In this document: piece by piece, positions 28,528 to 37,997 of the stretch
How positions within the stretch are numbered: the first letter of the stretch is position 1
How the letters are laid out: every line of letters begins with the position of its first letter
NCBI RefSeq assembly: GCF_008369125.1
Contig: NZ_VOAY01000005.1
Span: 186,001-250,000 of the forward strand
DNA from: Allopusillimonas sp008369125
Lineage (GTDB): Bacteria > Pseudomonadota > Gammaproteobacteria > Burkholderiales > Burkholderiaceae_B
Length of the DNA stretch: 64,000 nt
Direction of reading: 5' to 3'
Translations under genes and position numbers: made by a program
The notes under the pieces: generated by a model
What the model saw: the letters and a program-made list of their open reading frames with translations, nothing else
Databases searched by the model: none
Told to the model about the DNA's origin: nothing

Positions 28528-30369
28528 CTATGGTGGTGTGGACTGATCTGGAGGCTTCGGCACCTCATTGCCTAAGTCGAGGCTACCGGCCAAATTGACA
28601 TTTTCGACTAGATCCTCCCATGTCACCACTCCCAGCACGCTGTCTGGCCCCGCCACTGTCCCGTCACGGGTCATCAAGGCGTTGTGAGCGCGTTGCCGCC
28701 GCAATAGCGAAACCAGGTCGAATACCTGGATGGTCGATTCCACCACAACAGGCTTGAGATCGGCGAGTTCCCGCAGCGGGGTGGAACGGGCCACACCACT
28801 GTCAACGGCGGCCCGCAGAGCATGCGCTGGCACTATCCCCACCAGTATTTCTCCATCGAGCAGCACGACGCGCGGCGTCTTGTGCAGCCGATGCCAGCGC
28901 TCCAAGGCATCGCCGAGGATGGCGTCTGCGTCCAGACACAAGAATGGTGCATTGATAAACTCCAGTGCCAGCCGCGTCAGGTACAACTGACTCTGGATTG
29001 CGGTTGTAATGTGCTGCCCACGTCGCGTCAGCTTCATGGTGTACACCGTGTCAGCCAGCAACAGCCGACGCATTGCATAGGCCATTGAAACGCTAATGAT
29101 CAGCGGAATGATCACGTGATAGTCGCGCGTCATCTCGAAGGTCATCACCACCGCTGTCACCGCCGCACCCGTGGTGGCACCGACCATGCAGGCCATGCCG
29201 ATGACTGCCGCCGTACCTATGGTAATACTGGCGCCGGGGACCAGCGCGTGCACGCCGGCCGCGAACGCTGCACCCAGCATGGCGCCAATATACAACGACG
29301 GAGAAAACACACCACCCGATGCCCCCGAGCCCAGGGTTAGCGATGTCGCCAGCACCTTCAGCACTGCCAGCAGCAGGGCCAGCCAGCCCATGGTCAACGT
29401 GCCATCAAGGGCGTCCTGCACCGTGGCGTAACCAACACCTTCGGTGTAGTAGTGCCCCGTGTATCGGAGCATCAAGTACATCAGCACGCCAATCAGCAAC
29501 ATACCCAGCGCATGCCGCAGGTAACCCTTGCCAGGAATGTGCTTGAACAAGTCCTCAAACCAGTAGATGGAGCGGATATAGAGCATGCCCGCGATACCGG
29601 TCAGCAACCCCATCAGAATGTAGCTGAGCAGTTCCAGCCCCGGTATGGCTGCTGGATGCGACAGCATCAACGGCGGCATCACGAAAGACGCACTATCGCC
29701 GAAAAACGCCAGACCAATCAGGCTTGCAGTACCGCTCGCAATCATCACCGGGATTAACGTACGTGCGCTGATTTCCACCAGCAGCAGTTCGGCGGCAAAC
29801 AACACCCCGCCAAGTGGGGTATTGAAGGTTGCGGCGATACCAGCGCCACCACCACAGGCGATCAGCACCAAGCGCTGCCATTCGGGAATCTTCATCCACA
29901 GTGCAAGCCGCGAGCCGAACGCCGCACCGATCTGCACGATCGGCCCTTCACGCCCCACAGAACCACCGGAACCAATCGAAATCGACGAAGCCAATGCCTT
30001 GATCAGCACCACCGGCGCACGGATCACACCGCGTTTGAAATACACCGCATCGATGACTTCGGGTATGCCATGACCCTTGGCTCCTGGCGCGAAATGATTG
30101 ACTAAAAAGGTTACGATCAGCGCACCGACCACCGGTGCCAGGATGAAAAAGACGCCCCAGGTGCTGGGAAGGCTGTGCTGCAGATTGTCGTAGACCGTGT
30201 CGAAGCGACCGTAGAAAAACAGGTTGTGGAATATCCCGATGAGTTTGCGAAAGCCCACCGCACCGAGACCGGCAATGACTCCCATCGCCACCGCCAGCGC
30301 TGCAGTGGCGATCTCGGCCCGCGTCTCACGGAACAAGTTGGCCCGCACTGCGTCGAAGCGCTTATACAC
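28528..30369 (-). CDS. ClC-type chloride channel/antiporter with CBS domains
   Basis: A 613-residue membrane protein. The ClC filter motifs GSGGSVGREGPIVQ (gating Glu present), GIAATFNTPLGG and GSGASGGVFSPSLYIG are all there, followed by AVVMTFEMTRDY. Two CBS domains fill residues about 455-600. The Glu in GREGP is kept. A GTG at 30369 is the start, with GGAGG five bases before it. It probably moves chloride or a related anion. No partner gene is evident. Confidence 0.92.
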   Translation of the reverse strand: MYKRFDAVRANLFRETRAEIATAALAVAMGVIAGLGAVGFRKLIGIFHNLFFYGRFDTVYDNLQHSLPSTWGVFFILAPVVGALIVTFLVNHFAPGAKGHGIPEVIDAVYFKRGVIRAPVVLIKALASSISIGSGGSVGREGPIVQIGAAFGSRLALWMKIPEWQRLVLIACGGGAGIAATFNTPLGGVLFAAELLLVEISARTLIPVMIASGTASLIGLAFFGDSASFVMPPLMLSHPAAIPGLELLSYILMGLLTGIAGMLYIRSIYWFEDLFKHIPGKGYLRHALGMLLIGVLMYLMLRYTGHYYTEGVGYATVQDALDGTLTMGWLALLLAVLKVLATSLTLGSGASGGVFSPSLYIGAMLGAAFAAGVHALVPGASITIGTAAVIGMACMVGATTGAAVTAVVMTFEMTRDYHVIIPLIISVSMAYAMRRLLLADTVYTMKLTRRGQHITTAIQSQLYLTRLALEFINAPFLCLDADAILGDALERWHRLHKTPRVVLLDGEILVGIVPAHALRAAVDSGVARSTPLRELADLKPVVVESTIQVFDLVSLLRRQRAHNALMTRDGTVAGPDSVLGVVTWEDLVENVNLAGSLDLGNEVPKPPDQSTPP

Positions 30370-30796
30370 CCGGTCCTCCCTGCAAAAAAAGCGGTTTAGC
30401 AGAGGTGGCTCCTCAGGTTGCCCTGAACACCTTTATCGGTAAAAACTCGGCTTTCCTGGTGTGAGGCGTTGTCGCTCGATGGGTTCTTTTGTAGCCCCAA
30501 AAACATCGCCCTTCGCCACTGGACTATGCACGACACAATGATTTATTCGAGTGCCGTAAGAGAGGAAGGTGCAAGACCCCGCGAGCACATCGTGTCGCTG
30601 TACTGATAAGTACCTGAATAGTCACGCAACAAAACCTGGTGAGTGGTGTGCCCCAAGTGTTTCGACATAAATATTATGCCCCTGCTCTTCGCAGTAAGCC
30701 ATCTTCATTTTTTAGTGATAATGCCCGAGCGCACCCAGGTCATCGCAATGCCCGGTGTGTGTGCATTGTTTGCAGGGGCGGGACATAAAAAACACC
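30370..30796. other. Intergenic leader between the HD gene and the ClC gene
   Basis: About 430 bp. On the minus strand, near 30408-30428, CAGG-GCAA-CCTG makes a small stem-loop some 40 bp before the ClC start. Around 30530-30600 an inverted pair (CACGACAC and GTGTCG) lies far apart. I see no gene and no match to a known riboswitch; the fluoride riboswitch pattern was looked for and is not evident. Confidence 0.35.
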
Positions 30797-31504
30797 TCAG
30801 CTATCTACACAACCATTGCCAGCGAGTTCATCAAGAAAACCATTATAGAAATCAATTAATAATTGATGGCGCAGCCGGGCTATCTTCGCCCCTTGTTTTG
30901 TACGAAAGTTTGCGCTGAGTTTTAATAGCTTGGCTGGAAAGTGATCCAGAGCGAAGCATCGGTCTTGAAGCTCTCTGCTATCACCTTTTGGATCAGAAAC
31001 ATTATAGAGTTCAGTGCCCATGCGGCCAGCCGTATAAAAACAGCGCGCTACCCCGATAAGCCCAATGGCATCAAGCCTGTCTGCATCCTGCACAATGCAA
31101 GCCTCCAAAGGCTGAGGCTTTACGTCTGCTGAAAAACTATGTGCCTGTATGGCATGAGCCACTAATGAGCAACGATCATCGCTCCAGCCAATACTCTGCA
31201 ATATCTCTGTTGCACGCTCTGCTGCAAGAAACGAAGCCTTCTTGCGTAACGGCGAGTTTTTTTCAACCGCGACGCAATCATGCAAAATAACCGCAGCAAC
31301 AATAACTTCAAGATCGCCGCCTTCAACCTCGGCTATTCTTCTTGCATTAGCCCAAACACGCGCAATATGAGCTAAGTCATGTGCGCCATCGTTGGATTTT
31401 GCGTCTATTGCAAAGGGAATTATTTTTGATGCCAATTGCCTGTGTTCGAAAAACAAGCGGGCAATATCTGAAAATTCGTCCAACTTCATATCAGTGCTTG
31501 TCAT
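30797..31504 (-). CDS. HD-domain phosphohydrolase
   Basis: A 235-residue protein of the HD superfamily (YedJ-like). Metal-binding residues: HDLAHIARV near residue 40, VILHDCVAVE near 75, and VQDADRLDAIG near 140. These proteins hydrolyse phosphate esters, often of nucleotides; the substrate is unknown. ATG 31504 has AAGGA eight bases before. It is divergent from the liv operon. A plainly lower GC content than its neighbours hints at transfer. Confidence 0.82.
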   Translation of the reverse strand: MTSTDMKLDEFSDIARLFFEHRQLASKIIPFAIDAKSNDGAHDLAHIARVWANARRIAEVEGGDLEVIVAAVILHDCVAVEKNSPLRKKASFLAAERATEILQSIGWSDDRCSLVAHAIQAHSFSADVKPQPLEACIVQDADRLDAIGLIGVARCFYTAGRMGTELYNVSDPKGDSRELQDRCFALDHFPAKLLKLSANFRTKQGAKIARLRHQLLIDFYNGFLDELAGNGCVDS

Positions 31505-31824
31505 TGAAGCCGTCCTTGGTGTTGAGCTGCGAGGCATGCCGTATGCACGTGCGAATTAGGCCACGGCGAGATCGTGATCGATTTTACCTTTCCACTGCGT
31601 CTGCGCCGTCACGGCTTTTCAGTGACAGGAAAATGGGATGGCCGAAGCAACTTCACGCTTCATCAGCACCCGATGCCCGCTCTTCGAGTGCGGGGCGGAC
31701 AAACCTAACTGGCGCGCATGCGTCATCCAACGAGCTTACTAGGGAATTGTCCGCATACGGCTCGCACCAGTGCTGTGATAACCTGATTTCACAATTTGAA
31801 ACGCACGGTCTGCAGGAGGCATGG

Positions 31825-32655
31825 GTGACAGACACGGCAGCATCTTCTCCGCCGGCTGGGTCCACTGGCCAGGGCCCCTGTCTGCTCGAGGTTCGCGATC
31901 TTGCGAAAAGATTTGGTGGCCTGCGTGCCGTCGATCATTGCTCCTTTCGTGTCGAACAGGGCACCATCACCGGTCTGATCGGCCCCAATGGCGCAGGCAA
32001 GACCACCGTATTCAACCTTATTACTGGCTTCATTCCTCCCGATTCAGGGCGAATCCTGCTCGATGGCGAAGACATAGGCCATTTGCGGCCCGATCAGATC
32101 TTCGCCCGGGGCCTGTGCCGCACTTTCCAGATACCGCGCGAACACGGCTCGCTCAGCGTGCTAGAAAATTTGCTGCTGGTGCCAACAGGGCAATCGGGTG
32201 AACGCTGGTGGAACGCTCTGTTTCACGGCAGAAAAATCCGGGTCGAGGAATCGCACAATCTGGAGAAGGCTCGCGAAGTTCTGGAGTATCTGCAGCTGAC
32301 CCATGTGCAGAATGAATACGCGGCCAACCTGTCCGGCGGCCAGAAGAAGCTCCTGGAAATGGGCCGCACACTGATGGCCGATCCACGGATCATCCTGCTG
32401 GATGAACCGGCTGCGGGCGTTAACCGCACCCTGCTGCAGGCCATTATCCAGAACATCCAGTACTTGTCCCGCGAACGCGGCATCACGTTCCTGCTCATCG
32501 AGCACGATATGAACATGGTCATGAGCTTGTGCAATCCTGTCATCGTCATGAGCGAAGGCCGCAAGCTCGCCGAAGGCGATCCAGAGTCAGTGCGTAGCAA
32601 CACGGCCGTGCTCGAAGCCTATCTGGGGGGGCAATATGCCGCTGCTGCAGGTTGA
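31825..32655 (+). CDS. livG: Branched-chain amino-acid-type ABC transporter, ATPase LivG
   Basis: A 276-residue ABC ATPase. Walker A GPNGAGKTT near residue 53, the LSGGQKKLLEMGR signature near 168 and Walker B IILLDEPAAGVN near 188 are intact. The GLIGPNGAGKTTVFNLITGF and RTFQIPR wording is that of LivG. GTG 31825 is chosen because AGGAGG lies five bases before; the long frame upstream has no such site. Its end overlaps livF by 20 bp. Substrate could be amino acids, urea, amides or aromatic acids. Confidence 0.88.
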   Translation: MTDTAASSPPAGSTGQGPCLLEVRDLAKRFGGLRAVDHCSFRVEQGTITGLIGPNGAGKTTVFNLITGFIPPDSGRILLDGEDIGHLRPDQIFARGLCRTFQIPREHGSLSVLENLLLVPTGQSGERWWNALFHGRKIRVEESHNLEKAREVLEYLQLTHVQNEYAANLSGGQKKLLEMGRTLMADPRIILLDEPAAGVNRTLLQAIIQNIQYLSRERGITFLLIEHDMNMVMSLCNPVIVMSEGRKLAEGDPESVRSNTAVLEAYLGGQYAAAAG

Positions 32656-33343
32656 CTCGATCACCGCAGGGTACGGTGACACCGAAATTTTGCGCAGCGT
32701 ATCCATCGTCGTGGAATCCCACGAAGTCGTATCCATAATCGGGCCTAACGGGGCCGGCAAATCCACCCTGATGAAGACAATCTTCGGCCTGCTGCATCCG
32801 CGTCAGGGGTCAATCTCCTTCGATGGGCACGACATCACGCACGTGGCGCCACACCGCATCGTGCGGCTGGGCATGTGCTACGTGCCGCAGGTGGCCAACG
32901 TCTTCACATCACTCACAGTAGAAGAAAACCTGGAAATGGGTGCGTTTCCACTGGGTTCGGCCGACCTGACAGAAAGCAAGAGCCGCGTCTATGCAATGTT
33001 CCCTAAGCTGCGCGAGCGCCGCCGTCAGGTGGCCGGCAAGATGTCCGGCGGCGAACGACAAATGGTTGCCATGGGCAGCGCCCTGATGATGAACCCTAAG
33101 CTACTGCTGCTCGACGAGCCCACGGCGGCTCTGTCGCCCAAGCTGGTGGATGAAATCTTCGAACGCATTGCAAGAATCAATAAAAGTGGCATTGGTGTGC
33201 TGATGGTCGAGCAAAATGCGCGGCAATCCCTGAGCATGGCCCATCGTGGTTATGTACTGGCCAATGGCGAAAATCGCCAGGAAGGCACGGGCGGCTCTCT
33301 GCTCGACGACCCCAATGTCGGGCGTCTTTATCTTGGGGGATGA
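32636..33343 (+). CDS. livF: Branched-chain amino-acid-type ABC transporter, ATPase LivF
   Basis: A 235-residue ABC ATPase, the second of the pair. Walker A GPNGAGKST near residue 36, signature MSGGERQMVAMGSALM near 138, Walker B LLLDEPTAALSP near 158, and VEQNARQSLSMAHRGYVLANG at the end are typical of LivF. It starts inside the last codons of livG, giving translational coupling, and livH starts five bases after its stop. Confidence 0.9.
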   Translation: MPLLQVDSITAGYGDTEILRSVSIVVESHEVVSIIGPNGAGKSTLMKTIFGLLHPRQGSISFDGHDITHVAPHRIVRLGMCYVPQVANVFTSLTVEENLEMGAFPLGSADLTESKSRVYAMFPKLRERRRQVAGKMSGGERQMVAMGSALMMNPKLLLLDEPTAALSPKLVDEIFERIARINKSGIGVLMVEQNARQSLSMAHRGYVLANGENRQEGTGGSLLDDPNVGRLYLGG

Positions 33344-33347
33344 TTTA

Positions 33348-34421
33348 ATGGTCGATTCAGCGCAATCTACGGCAGACGTGGCTACCCAGGACGAAGCCGA
33401 TACCCCTACCGTCGATGCGCGGGATTCCGGTGGCGCGCGCAGCAGTCGTTTTGTAGGCACCGTGCTGCTGCTAATTCTGATCGCCATGTGGATCGGCGGT
33501 TGGTATTCCGGCACCAGCACCGAAGAAATGCTGTCCCTGACGGCTTGGGGCGTGATGCTGGGCGGTATCATCGCCCTGGGCGGCATCGGGCTCACCCTGT
33601 GTTACGGCGTCCTGAAATTCCCCAATTTCGCTCATGGCGAATTTCTCACCCTGGGGGCTTACGTCACCTACGGGGTGATTCTGGTTCTACCGAAGTCCAA
33701 TCCAATCTGGCTTTTTTCCTTCGGCTGGGAATTGGTCATCGGCTTGCTGCTGTCAGCCGTCGTCACGGCCATCGTGGCCGTCGTGATCGATCGCGTGCTG
33801 TACCGGCCGCTACGCAAGCACCAGTCGCCGCTGGTCCTGCTGGCCATGGCGTCGCTGGGTATGGAGTTTTTGCTGCGAGGCATCGTTTATCTGATTTGGG
33901 GGTCAGACTACCATTTCTATTATTCCGGTCGTGCCAATCCGGCGCTGTACCTGCCTTTTGGCTTGCGCCTGCAGGCTGACCAGCTCTTTGTCTTTGCTCT
34001 GGCCATCGTCCTGGTGGTGATGCTGTATTGGATGCTGACCCGCACACGTATTGGCAAGGCCATGCGGGCCACAGCAGACAATCCCGATCTGGCTCAAGTG
34101 CGCGGCATCAATACTGAGCAGGTGATCGCCTGGACATGGTCCATCGGTGCGGGCTTGGCCGCCATTGGCGGCGTCATGTATGGCCTAGCGTCACAGATGC
34201 GCCCAGACATGGGCTTCGTATTGCTGCTGCCCATCTTTGCGGGTGTCATCATGGGTGGGATCGGCAGTGCGTGGGGCGCGTTGGTGGGTTCCATCATCAT
34301 CGGCGTGGCCATGCAGCTAACCTCTGCCTTCATGAATCCGGCTTATGGCCCAGCGGTCGCTTTCATCCTGATGGTTCTGGTGCTGCTGATGCGGCCCCAG
34401 GGTCTGTTCGCTCAACACTAG
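33348..34421 (+). CDS. livH: ABC transporter permease LivH
   Basis: A 357-residue permease. After about 45 soluble residues rich in D, T and A come eight or so membrane segments. GIGLTLCYGVLKFPNFAHGEFLTLGAY is the LivH first-segment motif. GKAMRATADNPDLAQVRGINTEQVI is the loop that contacts the ATPases. ATG 33348 follows GGGGGA. The long soluble start is unusual for the family and could mean a later true start, although none has a better site. Confidence 0.88.
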   Translation: MVDSAQSTADVATQDEADTPTVDARDSGGARSSRFVGTVLLLILIAMWIGGWYSGTSTEEMLSLTAWGVMLGGIIALGGIGLTLCYGVLKFPNFAHGEFLTLGAYVTYGVILVLPKSNPIWLFSFGWELVIGLLLSAVVTAIVAVVIDRVLYRPLRKHQSPLVLLAMASLGMEFLLRGIVYLIWGSDYHFYYSGRANPALYLPFGLRLQADQLFVFALAIVLVVMLYWMLTRTRIGKAMRATADNPDLAQVRGINTEQVIAWTWSIGAGLAAIGGVMYGLASQMRPDMGFVLLLPIFAGVIMGGIGSAWGALVGSIIIGVAMQLTSAFMNPAYGPAVAFILMVLVLLMRPQGLFAQH

Positions 34422-34433
34422 GAGCTATGCGCC

Positions 34434-35639
34434 ATGGACTCATTGCATGTGCTCAAGGCCTGTTTCCTGCTGGTTCCAGCCACTCTGTTGGGATGTCTGC
34501 TGTTTTCGCGCTGGCGCTGGCTTGCGCGTCTGCCGGCGGCAGTCGCCCTGGGCTGCGTGCTGGCCTTCGGCATTGCGGCATGGGCGCCAGGCGCCATGGA
34601 TTACCTGGTGTCTTTCTCCATCATGGCGACCATCTACTCCATCCTGTCGCTGGGCCTGAATGCGCAATGGGGGTACAACGGGCACCTGAACTTCGGGATC
34701 GCCGGCTTCTTTGCCATGGGCGCCTTCACGATGGCGCTTTTCGTCACCTCTCCACCCTCAGGCGTGATGGCGGCGTATGCCCAGCAGTGGTTCGGCCTGA
34801 ATGCGCCCTTTTTGGTGGGTGTTATGGCCGCAGGCATCTTAGCGGGCCTGTTGGGCTACCTGATCGCGCAGCCCATCCTGCATCTGCGTGCTGACTTCCT
34901 GGCCATTGCCACGCTGGGCATCGCCGAGATCATTCGGCTCATCTTTCAGAATGAACGCTGGCTGGCCAACGGGCCACAACCGCTGTCCGGCATCCCCCAG
35001 CCCCTGTCTTGCGTGTTTGACAGCGGCGGCTGCAGCTGGTTGCCCGATGGGCTGAACCGTGTGCTCTCGATCATGCAGCCCGGCGACTACAGCTATTTGT
35101 ATCTGGTGATCGTAACCGTCAGCCTGGCCGTGGTGTACATGGTTCTCGAGTCCATGGTGCGCTCGCCGTGGGGGCGGGCTTTGCGCGCGGTACGTGACGA
35201 AGAAGACTCCGCTGCCATGAATGGCAAGCATGTTAAATCGCTGCGCGTGCAGTCCTTTGTGCTGGGTACCGTCGTCATGGGCGTGGCCGGAGCCCTGTAT
35301 GCGCCCTACATGGTCACCATAGACTACAGCCACTTCAAGCCGCTGTTTGCGACCTTTCTGGTCTGGGTGATGCTCATGCTGGGCGGAAGTGGCAACAACA
35401 AGGGCGCCATCTTGGGGGCCTTCGTTATCTGGGCCGTCTGGAGCGGCACAGGTTTTGTCACCGATTACCTGCAGACGGCCCTGCAGGGCGTCGCACCCGA
35501 TGTGGCTTCGCGCATGTCCTTTTTGCGCTGGGCTTTTGTGGGGCTGCTGCTGGCCATCATCGTGCTGTATCGCCCGCAAGGCATCCTGCCAGAGAAAAAG
35601 CGCGTGTCCCGCTTCTTGAGCGACGTGCCCGAAGATTAA
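34434..35639 (+). CDS. livM: ABC transporter permease LivM
   Basis: A 401-residue permease with about ten membrane segments. SLGLNAQWGYNGHLNFGIAGFFAMGAF, LRADFLAIATLGIAEI, GRALRAVRDEEDSAAMNGKHV and a final LYRPQGILPEKK are the usual LivM blocks. It follows livH by 12 bp with GGAG in the gap. It is the last gene of the livGFHM unit; the binding-protein gene lies on the other strand, tail to tail. Confidence 0.9.
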   Translation: MDSLHVLKACFLLVPATLLGCLLFSRWRWLARLPAAVALGCVLAFGIAAWAPGAMDYLVSFSIMATIYSILSLGLNAQWGYNGHLNFGIAGFFAMGAFTMALFVTSPPSGVMAAYAQQWFGLNAPFLVGVMAAGILAGLLGYLIAQPILHLRADFLAIATLGIAEIIRLIFQNERWLANGPQPLSGIPQPLSCVFDSGGCSWLPDGLNRVLSIMQPGDYSYLYLVIVTVSLAVVYMVLESMVRSPWGRALRAVRDEEDSAAMNGKHVKSLRVQSFVLGTVVMGVAGALYAPYMVTIDYSHFKPLFATFLVWVMLMLGGSGNNKGAILGAFVIWAVWSGTGFVTDYLQTALQGVAPDVASRMSFLRWAFVGLLLAIIVLYRPQGILPEKKRVSRFLSDVPED

Positions 35640-35702
35640 ACCTGTGCACGGTCGCGCTCCCGCCGGGCTTGACCGTCCATACCGACAGCGGTCGAGACCT
35701 GG

Positions 35703-35838
35703 GGCAGATCTACGCGCAGGAACGGGCCAAATCGTGGGTAGACCGGAGCGTAGGTGCACACCGAAACGTTAGGTAGATCAAAGCACAGGAACGGACCGAA
35801 ACCTTGGTAGACCGAAGCGCAGGTGCGCGCCGAAATCT
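35703..35838. repeat. Tandem repeat, four imperfect 34-35 bp units
   Basis: Units beginning GGCAGATC, GGTAGACC, GGTAGATC and GGTAGACC start at 35703, 35737, 35772 and 35806. Each carries a GC-rich middle (GCGCAGG or GCGTAGG) and an ACCGAAA or GCCAAAT end. The array lies in the gap between the convergent livM and binding-protein genes. No coding function is evident. Confidence 0.75.
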
Positions 35839-35867
35839 GGGTCGCATTGGAAGACGCCACCATTGAA

Positions 35868-35889
35868 AAAGGCCACTTGCGTGGCCTTT
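35868..35889 (-). terminator. Rho-independent terminator of the binding-protein gene
   Basis: AAAGGCCAC-TTGC-GTGGCCTTT is a nine-pair stem with a four-base loop. Read on the minus strand it is followed by a run of T. It stands 20 bp past the binding-protein stop. Confidence 0.85.
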
Positions 35890-35909
35890 CCCCATACAGA
35901 AAGCAGTAA

Positions 35910-37259
35910 TTATGCTTCCGGGATGTCCTTGGCAGGGATCATCTTCACGGTCTCGATTTTGTCACCCGAGTACTTCCAGATATTGACCGGCGTGATGACA
36001 TCGCCGTTCTTGTCGAAATCGCAGGGGCCAGCTGCCCCGTTGTAGTTGATTTCCTTTCCGGCTTTCAGGGCTTTCAACATCTCGGTAACCCGAGCCTGAT
36101 CACCACCATCGATCATTTCGCCCGGGGGGTTGGCGACCTTGCGCAGCTGGTCGCGCAGTACCGTACCCGTGATTTTCGACGCGTCGGTTGCGCCCGCAGC
36201 AACCACAGCAGCCATGGCCAGCCCCGCAACCATGCCTGCATCATAAGAGCAGGTGGTGAAGGGCGGGAAATGGTCATATTTGTAGGTCGACAGGAAGTTC
36301 TTGGAGAAGTCCTTGTACGACTGGGTGCTGGTGTCTTCGCCAGGCGCGGTACCGTAGCGTCCGTCCATGTCCTTCTCACCGACCTCCTTGATGATGTCGA
36401 TGCTGGCGTTGCCGTCGGTGAATTGCCAGTTGGTGAAATTGAAGCTGTCGCGGGATTCCTTGCAGATGGCAATGGTGTGCGCCGGATAGCTAACGATGAT
36501 GAGCAGGTCAGGCTTGTCCTTCAAGGCCTGGGACAGCATGGATTTGTAGGTGGGCTGCACTTCTTCGGGGTGGGGCACTTCGGCCAAAACCGTGCCGCCA
36601 CGCTTCTTGAAGGCATTGGTAAACGCGTTGGACAGACCCTGCCCGTAAGGGTTGTTGATGTAAATGGTAGAAACACGCTTGAACTTGTAGTTTGGGTCGA
36701 ATTCGCCGTTGACGAACTGGGCGGCCACGACACCCTGCATTGCATCCGAAGCACTGGTGCGAAACAGCAGGTCGGCTTTGGCGTCGGCCGGCAATACCGT
36801 TACCAGCGGGGACGTGGTGCCGTTGCCGATTTGCAGAACGCCAGCAGGAATGGTGGCAGACGTTGCAACAGCCACAGTCACCCCGCTGGACCAACCGTTG
36901 ATGATGACGGGTGTCTTCTGGGTGTCGATCATCTGACGGGCAGCTTGAACGCCCACGGTGGGCAAGGTGGCACTATCGGCCGTCAGGTGCTTGGCGATAA
37001 TGGGACCACCAAACACTTCTTTGGCCGCCATATTGATCTGGTCGACGGCGAGCTGGACGGCGTCGCGATAGTACGGGCCAAATTCGGCAGCAGAGCCTGT
37101 CATGGGTGCAATCTGCCCCAAGATGATGGCCGGCGGCGCGCCCGCAGCCAGTGCACGGTGCAATGGAAGCACGCCGCCGAGCACTGCGACGCCGCCAGCG
37201 GCCCCGACGGACTGCAGAAAATGACGGCGTGATTGTGCGGAAGGGATTCGATCAGACAT
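35910..37259 (-). CDS. Liv-type ABC transporter substrate-binding protein
   Basis: A 449-residue periplasmic protein. The leader SRRHFLQSVGAAGGVAVLGG has a twin-arginine pattern, unusual but known for this family. The mature part starts IILGQIAPMTGSAAEFGPYYRDAVQLAVDQIN, the first lobe of type I periplasmic binding proteins (LivK/AmiC-like). The start at ATG 37259 has AAGGAGA before it. A good sigma-70 promoter lies at 37409-37437. It is the probable partner of LivGFHM, although it sits on the opposite strand. The ligand cannot be read from sequence. Confidence 0.88.
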   Translation of the reverse strand: MSDRIPSAQSRRHFLQSVGAAGGVAVLGGVLPLHRALAAGAPPAIILGQIAPMTGSAAEFGPYYRDAVQLAVDQINMAAKEVFGGPIIAKHLTADSATLPTVGVQAARQMIDTQKTPVIINGWSSGVTVAVATSATIPAGVLQIGNGTTSPLVTVLPADAKADLLFRTSASDAMQGVVAAQFVNGEFDPNYKFKRVSTIYINNPYGQGLSNAFTNAFKKRGGTVLAEVPHPEEVQPTYKSMLSQALKDKPDLLIIVSYPAHTIAICKESRDSFNFTNWQFTDGNASIDIIKEVGEKDMDGRYGTAPGEDTSTQSYKDFSKNFLSTYKYDHFPPFTTCSYDAGMVAGLAMAAVVAAGATDASKITGTVLRDQLRKVANPPGEMIDGGDQARVTEMLKALKAGKEINYNGAAGPCDFDKNGDVITPVNIWKYSGDKIETVKMIPAKDIPEA

Positions 37260-37408
37260 GTAGTTGTCTCCTTTCTGTTGACTGACTGGATGGCAGGCAA
37301 ACGCGAAAAGCTCGCACGCATTGGAGTCTGGCACCCGGATGGGGTACTGATTGAACAGTCTCGTGCGGGCCTGGGTATCAAAAGCAATGACCCATGGAAA
37401 CTAGCTTC

Positions 37409-37437
37409 ATTACATAGTCTTACTTGTCTGATGTCAA
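37409..37437 (-). promoter_or_regulatory. Sigma-70 promoter of the binding-protein gene
   Basis: On the minus strand TTGACA (37432-37437), a 17-base spacer and TGTAAT (37409-37414) form a near-consensus promoter. The leader to the binding-protein start would be about 140 bases. The rest of the gap 37260-37585 shows no gene. Confidence 0.65.
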
Positions 37438-37585
37438 TCCGGGATTCAAGCAGGTATTGGTACAACGTGAGGATGTCCAAAGCTTCATGAGGGCAAGCGC
37501 ATTGCTCGCGTTGCAGGCTTGCAGACAATGTCTGAAGGTTCAGAGCAAGTCGAAAGCGTCAGCTAATACTGAAACGGAGTCCATC

Positions 37586-37888
37586 ATGATCAAAAATGGT
37601 ATGCGCCCGATTCACCCGGGCGAAGTCTTGCGCGAGGAATACCTGGCCCCCCTTGGCATAAGCGTCAATGCCTTGTCCAAGTATCTACACGTGCCGGCGA
37701 CTCGTATGAACGAAATCGTACGAGAGCGTCGTGGCATTACACCGGACACGGCACTGCGGCTAGCGGCGTTCTTTGACGGTGACGCAAACTCTTGGCTGAA
37801 CCTGCAGCAGGCCTATGATCTGAAATCAGTCGATAAGCAGGTCGTCCAGCGCATTCTCAAAGAGATACAGCCGTTGGAGCATGTTTAA
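37586..37888 (+). CDS. higA: HigA-family antitoxin, apparently without a HigB partner
   Basis: A 100-residue helix-turn-helix protein. MRPIHPGEVLREEYLAPLGISVNALSKYL, then RMNEIVRERRGITPDTALRLAAFF and WLNLQQAYDL is the classic HigA/VapI wording. CGGAG precedes the ATG. In HigBA loci the toxin gene comes just before higA. The 325 bp upstream here contain no RelE-like frame, so this is an orphan or the toxin has been lost. It may act as an autorepressor or stray regulator. Confidence 0.85.
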   Translation: MIKNGMRPIHPGEVLREEYLAPLGISVNALSKYLHVPATRMNEIVRERRGITPDTALRLAAFFDGDANSWLNLQQAYDLKSVDKQVVQRILKEIQPLEHV

Positions 37889-37997
37889 ACATCCATCAAC
37901 GAAACGCTAATTCCTGCAACAGATGCGCTATATCTTGCCCCATGAGATCTGAATGCCCTTTTGGCCTGGAAGGCCAGTCAACGTGAGGTCTTCTACT

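Noticed and set aside
30370..30560. Fluoride riboswitch before the ClC gene
   Set aside because: The conserved start and pseudoknot sequences could not be found on the minus strand.
31381..31824. N-terminal extension of LivG
   Set aside because: It overlaps the divergent HD gene and has no ribosome site, while GTG 31825 has AGGAGG at good spacing.
37260..37585. HigB toxin gene before higA
   Set aside because: No frame in this gap carries RelE/HigB features, and a sigma-70 promoter for the opposite strand occupies it.
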